DNA from: a virus
Direction: 5' to 3' (one strand)
IMG/VR virus record: IMGVR_UViG_3300023223_001361
Location: 1-64,000 of that record
Length of the DNA stretch: 64,000 nt
Made by a program: the position numbers and the translations under genes. Under the pieces are notes generated by a model. It did no database searches, was not told the DNA's origin, and saw only the letters and a program-made list of their open reading frames with translations. Of the stretch, positions 57,433-64,000 are shown piece after piece. How positions within the stretch are numbered: position 1 is the first letter of the stretch; every line of letters begins with the position of its first letter.

Positions 57433-58914
57433 ATGCGTTTTTTTACGAATTGTTTATGTATTCAGAATAAGATATATTTACGTGAAATCGTGGATGGCAA
57501 CCGCAACAAGCGCAAGCTCAATTATCAACCTACTCTATTTTTGCCAGCTAACGAAGAATCCAAGTGGAAAACTCTTGATGGTAAAGATGTCAAACCGATG
57601 CAATTCTCATCTATTAAAGATTCTAGGGAATTCATATCTCAGTATAAAGATGTAGAAAATTTTGAAATATATGGGAATACGAATTATCATTATTGTTTTA
57701 TGGGTGATGAATATCCTGGAAAGATAGAATATAATTTTGATGATTTGATTGTTTGTAATTTAGATATTGAGGTGGCAAGTGAGAATGGTTTTCCTACTGC
57801 CGATCTTGCACAAGAAGAAGTTATAGCAATCACAATGAAAGTAAAAGATTTATTTTTTGTGTTTGGCTGCGGTAATTACAAAAATTATAATCCGAAAGTG
57901 ACTTACTTTCAATGTGAAGATGAAGTTGAATTACTTTCAAGATTTCTTGATATTTGGGAAAAAATTTCTCCAGATATCATTACTGGATGGTATATAGAAG
58001 ATTTTGATATACCATATCTTGTTAATAGAATTACTAAATTGCTTGGTAATCAAGAAGTATCAAGACTTTCTCCTTGGAAATGGGTTAAGGAGAAACGGTA
58101 TTTTTATCAAGGAAAAGAAAAGATTTTGTATAATTTGGTAGGAATTTCTTGTCTGGATTATTTGACACTTTATAAGAATAAAAGTTTGAATCCTAAAGGT
58201 GCAAATAAAGAAAATTATAAGTTGAATACGATTGCTCATCTTGAACTTGGTGAAAAGAAGCTTTCCTATGAGGAATACGGAAATCTGTATAACTTATATA
58301 AGAACAATTATCAGAAGTTTATTGATTACAATATCAAGGATGTTGAGCTTGTTGATAGATTGGAAAATAAATTGAAATTTATTGAGTTAGTTGTGGGGGT
58401 CGCATATGATGCGAAAGTAAATTTTGATGATGTTTTATATCAAGTGAGAACTTGGGATACAATTATATATAATCACTTAAAAGATAGAAATATTGTTATT
58501 CCACAAAAAGAAAGACATGTTAAGAAACAACAATATGCTGGAGGGTATGTCAAAGAACCCCAGTGTGGTATGCATGATTGGGTTATGTCTTTTGATTTGA
58601 ATTCATTGTATCCTCATTTAATTGCTCAATTTAATGTATCACCCGAAACAATTCGCCCGGAAATGTTTAAAGTGGTAAATGTAGAAGGTTTGCTGAAGGG
58701 GAGTTTTGATTTATCAGATTTAAAGAATAAGAAAGTTACAATGGCAGCAAATGGTCACCATTTTGATACTACTAAAGAAGGATTTTTACCAAAGATTTTA
58801 ATGGAAATGTATTCCCTAAGAACTGTTTATAAGAACAAGATGCTTAATGCTGAAAAAAAGTTGGAAAATATCAATACTGAAATGCGCAAAAGAAAATTAG
58901 AAGTAAATGAGTAA
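57433..58914 (+). CDS. gp43A: DNA polymerase gp43, N-terminal half (exonuclease plus palm motif A)
   Basis: 493 residues. Family B polymerase: Exo I LDIEVASENG (D111, E113), Exo II TGWYIEDFDIPYLVNR, Exo III YNIKDVELVDRL, then motif A SFDLNSLYPHL with catalytic D388. It ends after the first fingers helix (MYSLRTVYKNKMLNAEKK...MRKRKLEVNE). Motifs B and C are encoded separately from 60693. The halves must assemble to give a polymerase. The stop overlaps a downstream 57-residue frame. Split gene 43 with mobile DNA is known in some Aeromonas T4-like phages. Confidence 0.95.
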   Translation: MRFFTNCLCIQNKIYLREIVDGNRNKRKLNYQPTLFLPANEESKWKTLDGKDVKPMQFSSIKDSREFISQYKDVENFEIYGNTNYHYCFMGDEYPGKIEYNFDDLIVCNLDIEVASENGFPTADLAQEEVIAITMKVKDLFFVFGCGNYKNYNPKVTYFQCEDEVELLSRFLDIWEKISPDIITGWYIEDFDIPYLVNRITKLLGNQEVSRLSPWKWVKEKRYFYQGKEKILYNLVGISCLDYLTLYKNKSLNPKGANKENYKLNTIAHLELGEKKLSYEEYGNLYNLYKNNYQKFIDYNIKDVELVDRLENKLKFIELVVGVAYDAKVNFDDVLYQVRTWDTIIYNHLKDRNIVIPQKERHVKKQQYAGGYVKEPQCGMHDWVMSFDLNSLYPHLIAQFNVSPETIRPEMFKVVNVEGLLKGSFDLSDLKNKKVTMAANGHHFDTTKEGFLPKILMEMYSLRTVYKNKMLNAEKKLENINTEMRKRKLEVNE

Positions 58915-59080
58915 TCATATACAAATTTTTAAAAAATATAAGAGTGTTTGCTGTAAAGCGCCAATTCAGAGAGAAAGCTGGCAAATTAGGTGGTTAGCTG
59001 GAACGCATCATATTTGCACCAACTGTAAAAATTTTGTTTCTGATCCTGAGATTTGTTTATCTGATAGGAAAATAAAATGA
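58907..59080 (+). CDS. 57-residue zinc-ribbon-like protein in the polymerase insertion
   Basis: Its ATG (58907) overlaps the gp43A stop and its TGA overlaps the phosphatase ATG (59077). VCCKAP at residues 14-19 and HHICTNCKNF at residues 39-48 provide Cys/His pairs for one zinc site. Coupled overlaps at both ends make it credible. Function unknown. Confidence 0.55.
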   Translation: MSNHIQIFKKYKSVCCKAPIQRESWQIRWLAGTHHICTNCKNFVSDPEICLSDRKIK

Positions 59081-59910
59081 TCGGCGAAACAAAATATGGG
59101 CCTACTGTTCCGATAACAAAAATTGATGGATATGATAGACTATTTGCTGTTGGTGACGTTCATGGTTGCAAAGCTGAATTAGATATTATTCTAAATCATC
59201 TTGTGGAAAAAGAAAAGCTCACTCAGAATGATCAATTGGTTTTCATTGGTGATTATATTGACCGTGGACCCGATTCACCTGGAGTTATCCAGACCTTAAT
59301 AGAATTCAAGAAAAAGTTTCCAAGGACGGAATTTCTTCGTGGAAATCATGAGGATATGTTGATAGGTTATCTTTATGGCGAAACGGGAATGTCTAGTTGT
59401 AGCCCAAATCGGCGCTTCGGCGGTCTATTTGGTAATATGTTTTTCTATAATGGTGGTAATGAAACTGCAACGCAATATGATCCAGATATTCATTTCAGTG
59501 AAGCAATACCGCACGACCATAAAAAATTTATATTAAATTGCAAACTAATAATTGATACACCAAATGCATATTTTGTTCATGCTGGTTTCGAGAATTTTAA
59601 GAAGGTTCCTCTTGAAGAACAAGTTCTTGGATGTGTTACATGGATGCGTTTCCCATTTCTACATGCTCAGTGTAAATTTGGAAAGACTGTTGTACATGGT
59701 CACACTCCAACAGAAAGGCTACATTGGATTACTACAAAAAATGGTGCAGATCAGGTTAATCTTGATACTGGATGCGTTTATCATGGTAAAAGAGTTAAGA
59801 ATGGAAGGTTGAGCTGTTTGAATGTTAAAGAAAAATATGCTTTCTGTGTTACTAAAGGTGAAACAGAAATTGTTGATGTTAATAGGAAAGAACTTTTTGA
59901 AAAGCAATAA
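59077..59910 (+). CDS. Serine/threonine protein phosphatase (lambda PPase/PrpA-like)
   Basis: 277 residues. FAVGDVHGC, FIGDYIDRGPDSP, FLRGNHEDM, FVHAGF and VVHGHTPT are the PPP-family metal and phosphate motifs, as in lambda phosphatase. It might dephosphorylate host proteins during infection or act on small phosphoesters. It lies inside the polymerase split and stops exactly one base before tRNA-Asn, so it appears to be cargo of the insertion. Confidence 0.92.
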   Translation: MIGETKYGPTVPITKIDGYDRLFAVGDVHGCKAELDIILNHLVEKEKLTQNDQLVFIGDYIDRGPDSPGVIQTLIEFKKKFPRTEFLRGNHEDMLIGYLYGETGMSSCSPNRRFGGLFGNMFFYNGGNETATQYDPDIHFSEAIPHDHKKFILNCKLIIDTPNAYFVHAGFENFKKVPLEEQVLGCVTWMRFPFLHAQCKFGKTVVHGHTPTERLHWITTKNGADQVNLDTGCVYHGKRVKNGRLSCLNVKEKYAFCVTKGETEIVDVNRKELFEKQ

Positions 59911-59985
59911 TCCGGGGTAGCTCAACGGTTGAGCAGACGGCTGTTAACCGTCCGGTTGCAGGTTCGAATCCTGCCCTCGGAGCCA
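59911..59985 (+). tRNA. tRNA-Asn (anticodon GTT)
   Basis: 75 bases with encoded GCCA 3' end. Acceptor TCCGGGG/CCTCGGA with one G-T; D arm GCTC/GAGC; anticodon arm GACGG-CTGTTAA-CCGTC gives GTT; T arm GCAGG-TTCGAAT-CCTGC is perfect. All conserved bases fit bacterial tRNA-Asn. It follows the phosphatase stop with no gap, in the polymerase insertion. Confidence 0.96.
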
Positions 59986-59994
59986 AAATTTGAA

Positions 59995-60696
59995 ATGAGA
60001 GAAGCAAAAATTTATATGATAGAGCATAAAACTCTCTATAGAAGATATATAGGTTTTACATTAAATTTAAATGCCAGAATTTCTTGTCATAAAAATTGTA
60101 AAGAAAATGGATTACTTCATAGAGATATAAAAAAATATGGTTGGGATGCTTTTGAAACAACAATTTTATACGAATCACCAGATGAATATCACACTTTACT
60201 ATCTATGGAGCCTTATTTTATTGGATTACATCAATCTCATGTAGCCTTTGGTGGCTATAATCAAAGTTTTGGTGGGGAACATGGTCAATTAAAATTAGAG
60301 AGTTATATTATAAGGAAAGGAGGTACGAAAAATAGGGATAGTAAGCTTTATGGTCATAATCAATTTGAAGTTCCAGGAAAGATTTACTTTCCTGAAAGTG
60401 AAAAATTTGAATTAAATCCACCATCTGTTGCTTTACCTAAGCAACCCAGAACAAAAAGATTAGAATGGAATAATCTTTTGGAGTATGTTGAAGATGCTAC
60501 ACGATGTAAAGATAATATTGGTAAATATGCAATTTCTTATAAGGATAAAATAAAAATCCTTGACAAAGAAAAATTAAAAGAGTATTGTAATAAAAATTAT
60601 TTAAATTTTTGGCATATGCTTCAAAAGGCAGAGGGAAAGAAAAATCAACATCTTAAATATCACAGTAAGTGGCATTTTATTAAAAGGATAAGATGA
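59995..60696 (+). CDS. GIY-YIG homing endonuclease in the split polymerase locus
   Basis: 233 residues from ATG 59995; the frame continues upstream through the tRNA, so that part is rejected. KIYMIEHKTLYRRYIGFTLNLNARISCHK is the GIY-YIG core with catalytic Tyr and Arg, followed by HRDIKKYGWDAFETTILYESPDEYHTLLSMEPYFI, where E (LLSMEPYFI) is the metal-binding Glu. The rest (to residue 233) is a basic DNA-binding region. RBS may be GGAG in the tRNA 3' end. It ends in an ATGA overlap with gp43B, making it the likely mobiliser of the insertion. Confidence 0.9.
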   Translation: MREAKIYMIEHKTLYRRYIGFTLNLNARISCHKNCKENGLLHRDIKKYGWDAFETTILYESPDEYHTLLSMEPYFIGLHQSHVAFGGYNQSFGGEHGQLKLESYIIRKGGTKNRDSKLYGHNQFEVPGKIYFPESEKFELNPPSVALPKQPRTKRLEWNNLLEYVEDATRCKDNIGKYAISYKDKIKILDKEKLKEYCNKNYLNFWHMLQKAEGKKNQHLKYHSKWHFIKRIR

Positions 60697-61793
60697 ATTT
60701 ACAAAACTTAACAAATCAAGAATTAAAAGCTCTACATTCCAAAACATCTGATGAAGTTTTTGAATTTAAGAACTTGCAGGAAGCTAAGAAGGTTCAGCTT
60801 AACTCAGCTTATGGTGCCTTGGGGAACCAATATTTTCGTTTTTATGATATTAGACAAGCTGAAGCTATTACACTTTCTGGTCAACTTGTGATTCAGTGGA
60901 TTGAAAAAACTTTGAATGATTTTCTAAACAAAATGCTTCATACTGAAGATATAGATTATATCATTGCAATGGATACTGATTCAGTTTATGTGAAATTGGA
61001 TAAATTAGTTGATACAGTTTTTAAAGGTAATGTACCAGAACCAAACAAAGTCGTTGACTTTTTAGATAAAGTAGCCGAACAAACTTTTAAGCCATTAATT
61101 GATAAGTCTTATCAGAAACTAGCAGATTATCTTAATGGATACGCACAAAAAATGCAAATGGATCGTGAAGTGATTGCTAGAAAGGGTATTTGGACGGCAA
61201 AGAAACGATATGCTTTACAAGTATATGATTCTGAAGGTATTCGATATAAAAAGCCAAAAATCAAAGACATGGGTTTGGAAACTGTCAAATCTAGTACACC
61301 TGAATTTTGTCGAAAAAAGCTAAAAGAAGCACTAGAAATTTTAATGGTAAAGGATGAAGTTGCAATACAAGAATTTATTGCTAAAGTAAAAGAAGAATTT
61401 GATGCACTTCCACCAGAAGAAATGGCTTTCCCGAGAGGTGTGAATAATCTAGAAAAGTATGCAAATAAAGAATTTATCTATAGTTCAGGAACACCACAAA
61501 ATGTGAAAGCTTCTCTGGTTTATAACCACTTGTTAAAAAAGCATAAATTAACCAGAAAATATCATCTGATCAAGAGCGGGGATAAGATGAAATTTTTACC
61601 TTTAATCTTGCCTAATTCTGCACAAAATGCTATAATAGGATTTTCAGATGAATTACCAAAAGAGTTTAATTTACATGATCAGATTGATTATGATAAGCAA
61701 TTTGAAAAATCTTTTCTCCATCCTTTAGTTGGATTATTAAAACATGTTGGTTGGGAAACCGAGAAAAAATCTTCTTTGTTGGATTTTTTATAA
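60693..61793 (+). CDS. gp43B: DNA polymerase gp43, C-terminal half (fingers, palm motifs B/C, thumb)
   Basis: 366 residues with its own AAAAGGAT RBS. KKVQLNSAYGALGN is motif B (N37), MDTDSVY is motif C (D94-T95-D96), and AKKRYALQVYDSEG is the KxRY thumb motif. It ends SSLLDFL, matching the clamp-binding C-terminus of T4-like polymerases. The extra N-terminal helix (LTNQELKALHSKTSDEVFEFKNLQEAKK) may help pairing with gp43A. Sum of halves is 859 residues, near the T4 gp43 length (898). Confidence 0.95.
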   Translation: MNLQNLTNQELKALHSKTSDEVFEFKNLQEAKKVQLNSAYGALGNQYFRFYDIRQAEAITLSGQLVIQWIEKTLNDFLNKMLHTEDIDYIIAMDTDSVYVKLDKLVDTVFKGNVPEPNKVVDFLDKVAEQTFKPLIDKSYQKLADYLNGYAQKMQMDREVIARKGIWTAKKRYALQVYDSEGIRYKKPKIKDMGLETVKSSTPEFCRKKLKEALEILMVKDEVAIQEFIAKVKEEFDALPPEEMAFPRGVNNLEKYANKEFIYSSGTPQNVKASLVYNHLLKKHKLTRKYHLIKSGDKMKFLPLILPNSAQNAIIGFSDELPKEFNLHDQIDYDKQFEKSFLHPLVGLLKHVGWETEKKSSLLDFL

Positions 61794-62545
61794 TGATAGA
61801 ATTATTTCTTGGTGACTGTTTAGAAATTATGAGAAATATAGATGATAATTCTATAGATATGATTCTATGTGATTTACCTTATGGTACAACAAGATGTAAA
61901 TGGGATATTCCTATTCCTTTTAAATTTCTATGGAAAGAATATGAAAGAATTACAAAAGAAACAGCTAATATTATACTAACTTCAGCTCAACCATTTACAA
62001 GTAAATTGATTTTAAGTAATCTTAATTTATTCAAATATGAATTAATTTGGAATAAACGAAAAGTTACTGGTTTCTTAAATGCTAAAAAGCGCCCTTTAGT
62101 TCAACATGAAAATATTTTAGTATTTTATAAAAAATTTGGAACTTATAATCCAATAATGCATGATAATAAACTAAAAAGAGAATTTAAAGAAGTGAAAAAA
62201 ATCGATAAGACAAAAGTTTATGGAAAACAAAAATCTCATATAAAAAATATCGAAGATAATATTTCTTATCCAAGAAGTATAATTGAAAAAGTGGGTGTTC
62301 TTGGAAATAGTGATGAAAAGGTTAATCATCCAACACAGAAACCAATCGGTTTATTTGAATATTTAATTAAAACTTATAGTAATCCTAATGATTTGGTTCT
62401 AGATAATTGTATGGGTTCAGGTACAACTGGCGTTGCTTGTAAAAGAAATAATCGCAATTTTATTGGTATAGAATTGGATAAAGGATATTTTGACATAGCT
62501 AAAGATAGGATTGATGGTGAAAATAATTTGTTGGAATTTTTATAA
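61793..62545 (+). CDS. DNA methyltransferase (N6-adenine-type, DLPY)
   Basis: 250 residues from the ATG at 61793 in a TAATG overlap; an earlier in-frame start is not supported. Catalytic motif IV DLPYGTT, and motif I LDNCMGSGTTGVACKRNNRNFIGIE, in the beta-class order (IV before I), with NHPTQKP upstream of motif I. The D-x-P-Y form favours N6-adenine. It ends NNLLEFL, strikingly like the polymerase tail SSLLDFL. No cognate restriction gene nearby, so it probably protects phage DNA from host restriction. Confidence 0.88.
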   Translation: MIELFLGDCLEIMRNIDDNSIDMILCDLPYGTTRCKWDIPIPFKFLWKEYERITKETANIILTSAQPFTSKLILSNLNLFKYELIWNKRKVTGFLNAKKRPLVQHENILVFYKKFGTYNPIMHDNKLKREFKEVKKIDKTKVYGKQKSHIKNIEDNISYPRSIIEKVGVLGNSDEKVNHPTQKPIGLFEYLIKTYSNPNDLVLDNCMGSGTTGVACKRNNRNFIGIELDKGYFDIAKDRIDGENNLLEFL

Positions 62546-62970
62546 TGGGAAACTATACTTATATGGAGCTTTGGGATATGCCTAATGTAGAAATGAGTAA
62601 ATTAGTAGGTAAGGTTTTCACTTCTATAGATGTAGGAGATGATAGTATTACATTTAAAGCAAATGATGGTTCTGAGTATGTCATGTGGCACAATCAGGAT
62701 TGTTGCGAAAATGTTTATGTTGAAAGCGTTGTTGGTGATATAATAGATTTAATAGGAAATCCTATTTTACTTGCAGAAGTAGTGAGCCAAAATGAGACAC
62801 CAAAAGGAATTTCAGATGAGGAATTATCTACTGGAGAAAGTTTTACTTGGACTTTTTACAAATTAGCAACGATTAAGGGTCATGTTGATATTCGATGGTT
62901 TGGCTCATCTAATGGTTATTATTCTGAAAGGGTTAATTTAGTCGAAACGAAAGATGCTAAAGTTGAATAA
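62545..62970 (+). CDS. DUF7448-type protein
   Basis: 141 residues. LVGKVFTSIDVGDDSITFKANDGSEYVMWHNQDCCENVYVESVVGDIIDLIGNPILLAEVV and SFTWTFYKLATIKGHVDIRWFGSSNGYYSE match the DUF7448 family (conserved HNQDCCE and TFYKLAT motifs), found widely in phages. No function is known. It lies between two methyltransferases with overlapping starts, so it may act with them, though the pairing could be incidental. Confidence 0.75.
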   Translation: MGNYTYMELWDMPNVEMSKLVGKVFTSIDVGDDSITFKANDGSEYVMWHNQDCCENVYVESVVGDIIDLIGNPILLAEVVSQNETPKGISDEELSTGESFTWTFYKLATIKGHVDIRWFGSSNGYYSERVNLVETKDAKVE

Positions 62971-63751
62971 AATATATCATGGCAATTGTCTTGAGTTGAT
63001 GAATGAACTGGATGATGGTTGTATTGATTTAACTGTAACTTCTCCACCTTATGATAACTTAAGAGATTATAACGGATATGAATTTCGATTTGATGAAATC
63101 GCAACTGAGTTGTTTCGGATTACCAAACCTGGAGGTATTGTTGTTTGGGTTGTGGGTGATGCTGTTATAAAAGGAAGTGAAACTGGCACTTCATTTCAGC
63201 AAGCATTATATTTTAAAGATATTGGTTTTCGGTTACATGATACAATGATTTGGCAGAAAAGTAATTTTTCAAATCCTAGTAAAAATAGATATCATCAAAT
63301 TTTCGAATATATGTTTGTGTTTTCAAAAGGTAAACTAAAAACATTTAATCCTATTAAAGACAAGAAGAATAAGTATGTTGGTCAAGCTACAGTGGGAAAG
63401 AATACTAGAAGATTAGCTAATGGAGAAATGGTTGAGTCAAAAAAGAATATTATTAATGAATATGGTATGAGAACAAATATTTGGTTCATGAATACAGTAG
63501 GTCAGGAATACATGTGTAAAAAGTTGCCGCATCCAGCTATGTTTCCCGAAAAACTTGTAAAGGATCATATTATCTCGTGGTCAAATAAAGGTGATTTAGT
63601 TTTGGATCCCTTTATTGGGAGTGGGACAACTGCTAAAGTAGCTATGTTGAATAATCGAAACTATATTGGGATGGATATTTCAAAAGAATATTGCGAAATG
63701 GCAAGAGCAAGAATTGATGAGAGTCAAGGATTGCTATCAGTCATGAAATAG
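62954..63751 (+). CDS. DNA methyltransferase (beta-class, TSPPY motif)
   Basis: 265 residues overlapping the previous gene by 17 bases. Motif IV TSPPYDNLRDY is the S-P-P-Y form frequent in N4-cytosine enzymes; motif I is LDPFIGSGTTAKVAMLNNRNYIGMDIS, downstream of HPAMFPEKL. An ATG at 62954 is used; an in-frame TTG at 62963 is also possible. The C-terminus ends ESQGLLSVMK. Base target cannot be settled from sequence. No restriction gene nearby. Confidence 0.88.
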   Translation: MLKLNKIYHGNCLELMNELDDGCIDLTVTSPPYDNLRDYNGYEFRFDEIATELFRITKPGGIVVWVVGDAVIKGSETGTSFQQALYFKDIGFRLHDTMIWQKSNFSNPSKNRYHQIFEYMFVFSKGKLKTFNPIKDKKNKYVGQATVGKNTRRLANGEMVESKKNIINEYGMRTNIWFMNTVGQEYMCKKLPHPAMFPEKLVKDHIISWSNKGDLVLDPFIGSGTTAKVAMLNNRNYIGMDISKEYCEMARARIDESQGLLSVMK

Positions 63752-63760
63752 GAAAAAATT

Positions 63761-64000
63761 ATGGAATGGAAATTAATTGAAACAGTAGAAGACTTTGGCA
63801 AAATTTTTGAGGTTGGTGGATTCAAAGTATGGGAAGCATCACCACTTGCTCTTTTACATGGCGCGCTTCCTTATCAAATGTTAATGGTGTTGGCTGCCGA
63901 CGAAACTAAAAAAGAATTGGCGAGTTTTTCTGATAGAGAAAATGTAGAATCTTTTATAGAAGAGGGAATGAAATTAGAAGGGATGAAATATGATGGCAAA
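63761..64000 (+). CDS. Partial gene at window end, hypothetical
   Basis: ATG 63761, GGAAAAAAT upstream; 80 codons are open to the window end. EWKLIETVEDFGKIFEVGGFKVWEASPLALLHGALPYQM is of unknown family. Follows the methyltransferase by nine bases, likely the same operon. The C-terminus is outside the window. Confidence 0.55.
   Translation, partial: MEWKLIETVEDFGKIFEVGGFKVWEASPLALLHGALPYQMLMVLAADETKKELASFSDRENVESFIEEGMKLEGMKYDGK

Noticed and set aside
59929-59994. Upstream extension of the GIY-YIG frame through tRNA-Asn
   Set aside because: It would translate the tRNA gene; the ATG at 59995 retains the complete GIY-YIG core.
58915-60692. Group I intron or intein in DNA polymerase
   Set aside because: gp43B has its own RBS and ATG, the insertion is filled with coupled genes and a tRNA, and no intein splice residues or HINT motifs are visible at the borders.

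Overview
This 64 kb window is the structural, recombination and replication core of a T4-like contractile-tailed phage (myovirus, Caudoviricetes). The evidence is a run of recognisable T4 gene homologues in the order 13-14-15-16-17-18-19-20-67-68-21-22-23, uvsY, uvsW, 55, 47, 46, 45, 44, 62, regA, 43. This order, with nearly every gene on the + strand and a CobS/MoxR-type ATPase beside the replication genes, is closer to marine T4-like phages (cyanophage and pelagiphage type) than to coliphage T4. The DNA is A+T rich (about 30% G+C where I counted a typical gene line). No photosynthesis genes are visible, so the host cannot be named.

Layout. 1-15.9 kb: a very large DUF4815-like virion protein, then small structural proteins, a tail-collar/His-rich fibre protein, a 1145-residue repeat fibre and other adhesin-like proteins, several sharing duplicated modules. 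15.9-30.4 kb: membrane-anchored coiled-coil protein, neck (13, 14), tail completion (15), terminase (16, 17), sheath (18), tube (19), portal (20), prohead core, protease, scaffold and major capsid protein, closed by a strong terminator at 30353. 30.4-40.6 kb: small early-type genes, uvsY, uvsW, late sigma factor 55 and the 47/46 nuclease. 40.6-49.3 kb: an accessory block with an AAA+/M41 metallopeptidase fusion, a DruA-like (DUF4338) protein, two tRNAs, two spike-base-like proteins, a metallopeptidase-VWA protein with its MoxR/CobS-like ATPase, and a winged-helix protein. 49.3-61.8 kb: clamp (45), clamp loader (44, 62), regA, uracil-DNA glycosylase (frameshifted), dUTPase, Pnkp, endolysin, and a DNA polymerase gene split in two by a 1.8 kb insertion carrying a zinc-ribbon ORF, a protein phosphatase, tRNA-Asn and a GIY-YIG endonuclease. 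61.8-64 kb: two DNA methyltransferases around a DUF7448 protein, then a gene cut by the window end.

Expression. Two perfect T4 late-promoter motifs (TATAAATA) lie before structural genes, matching the gene 55 late sigma factor encoded here. Six sigma70-type promoters, all with 17-bp spacers, sit between 30.4 and 49 kb. Most genes are packed with TAATG or ATGA overlaps, implying translational coupling. The regions most deserving follow-up are the 40.7-48.9 kb accessory block and the split polymerase locus.
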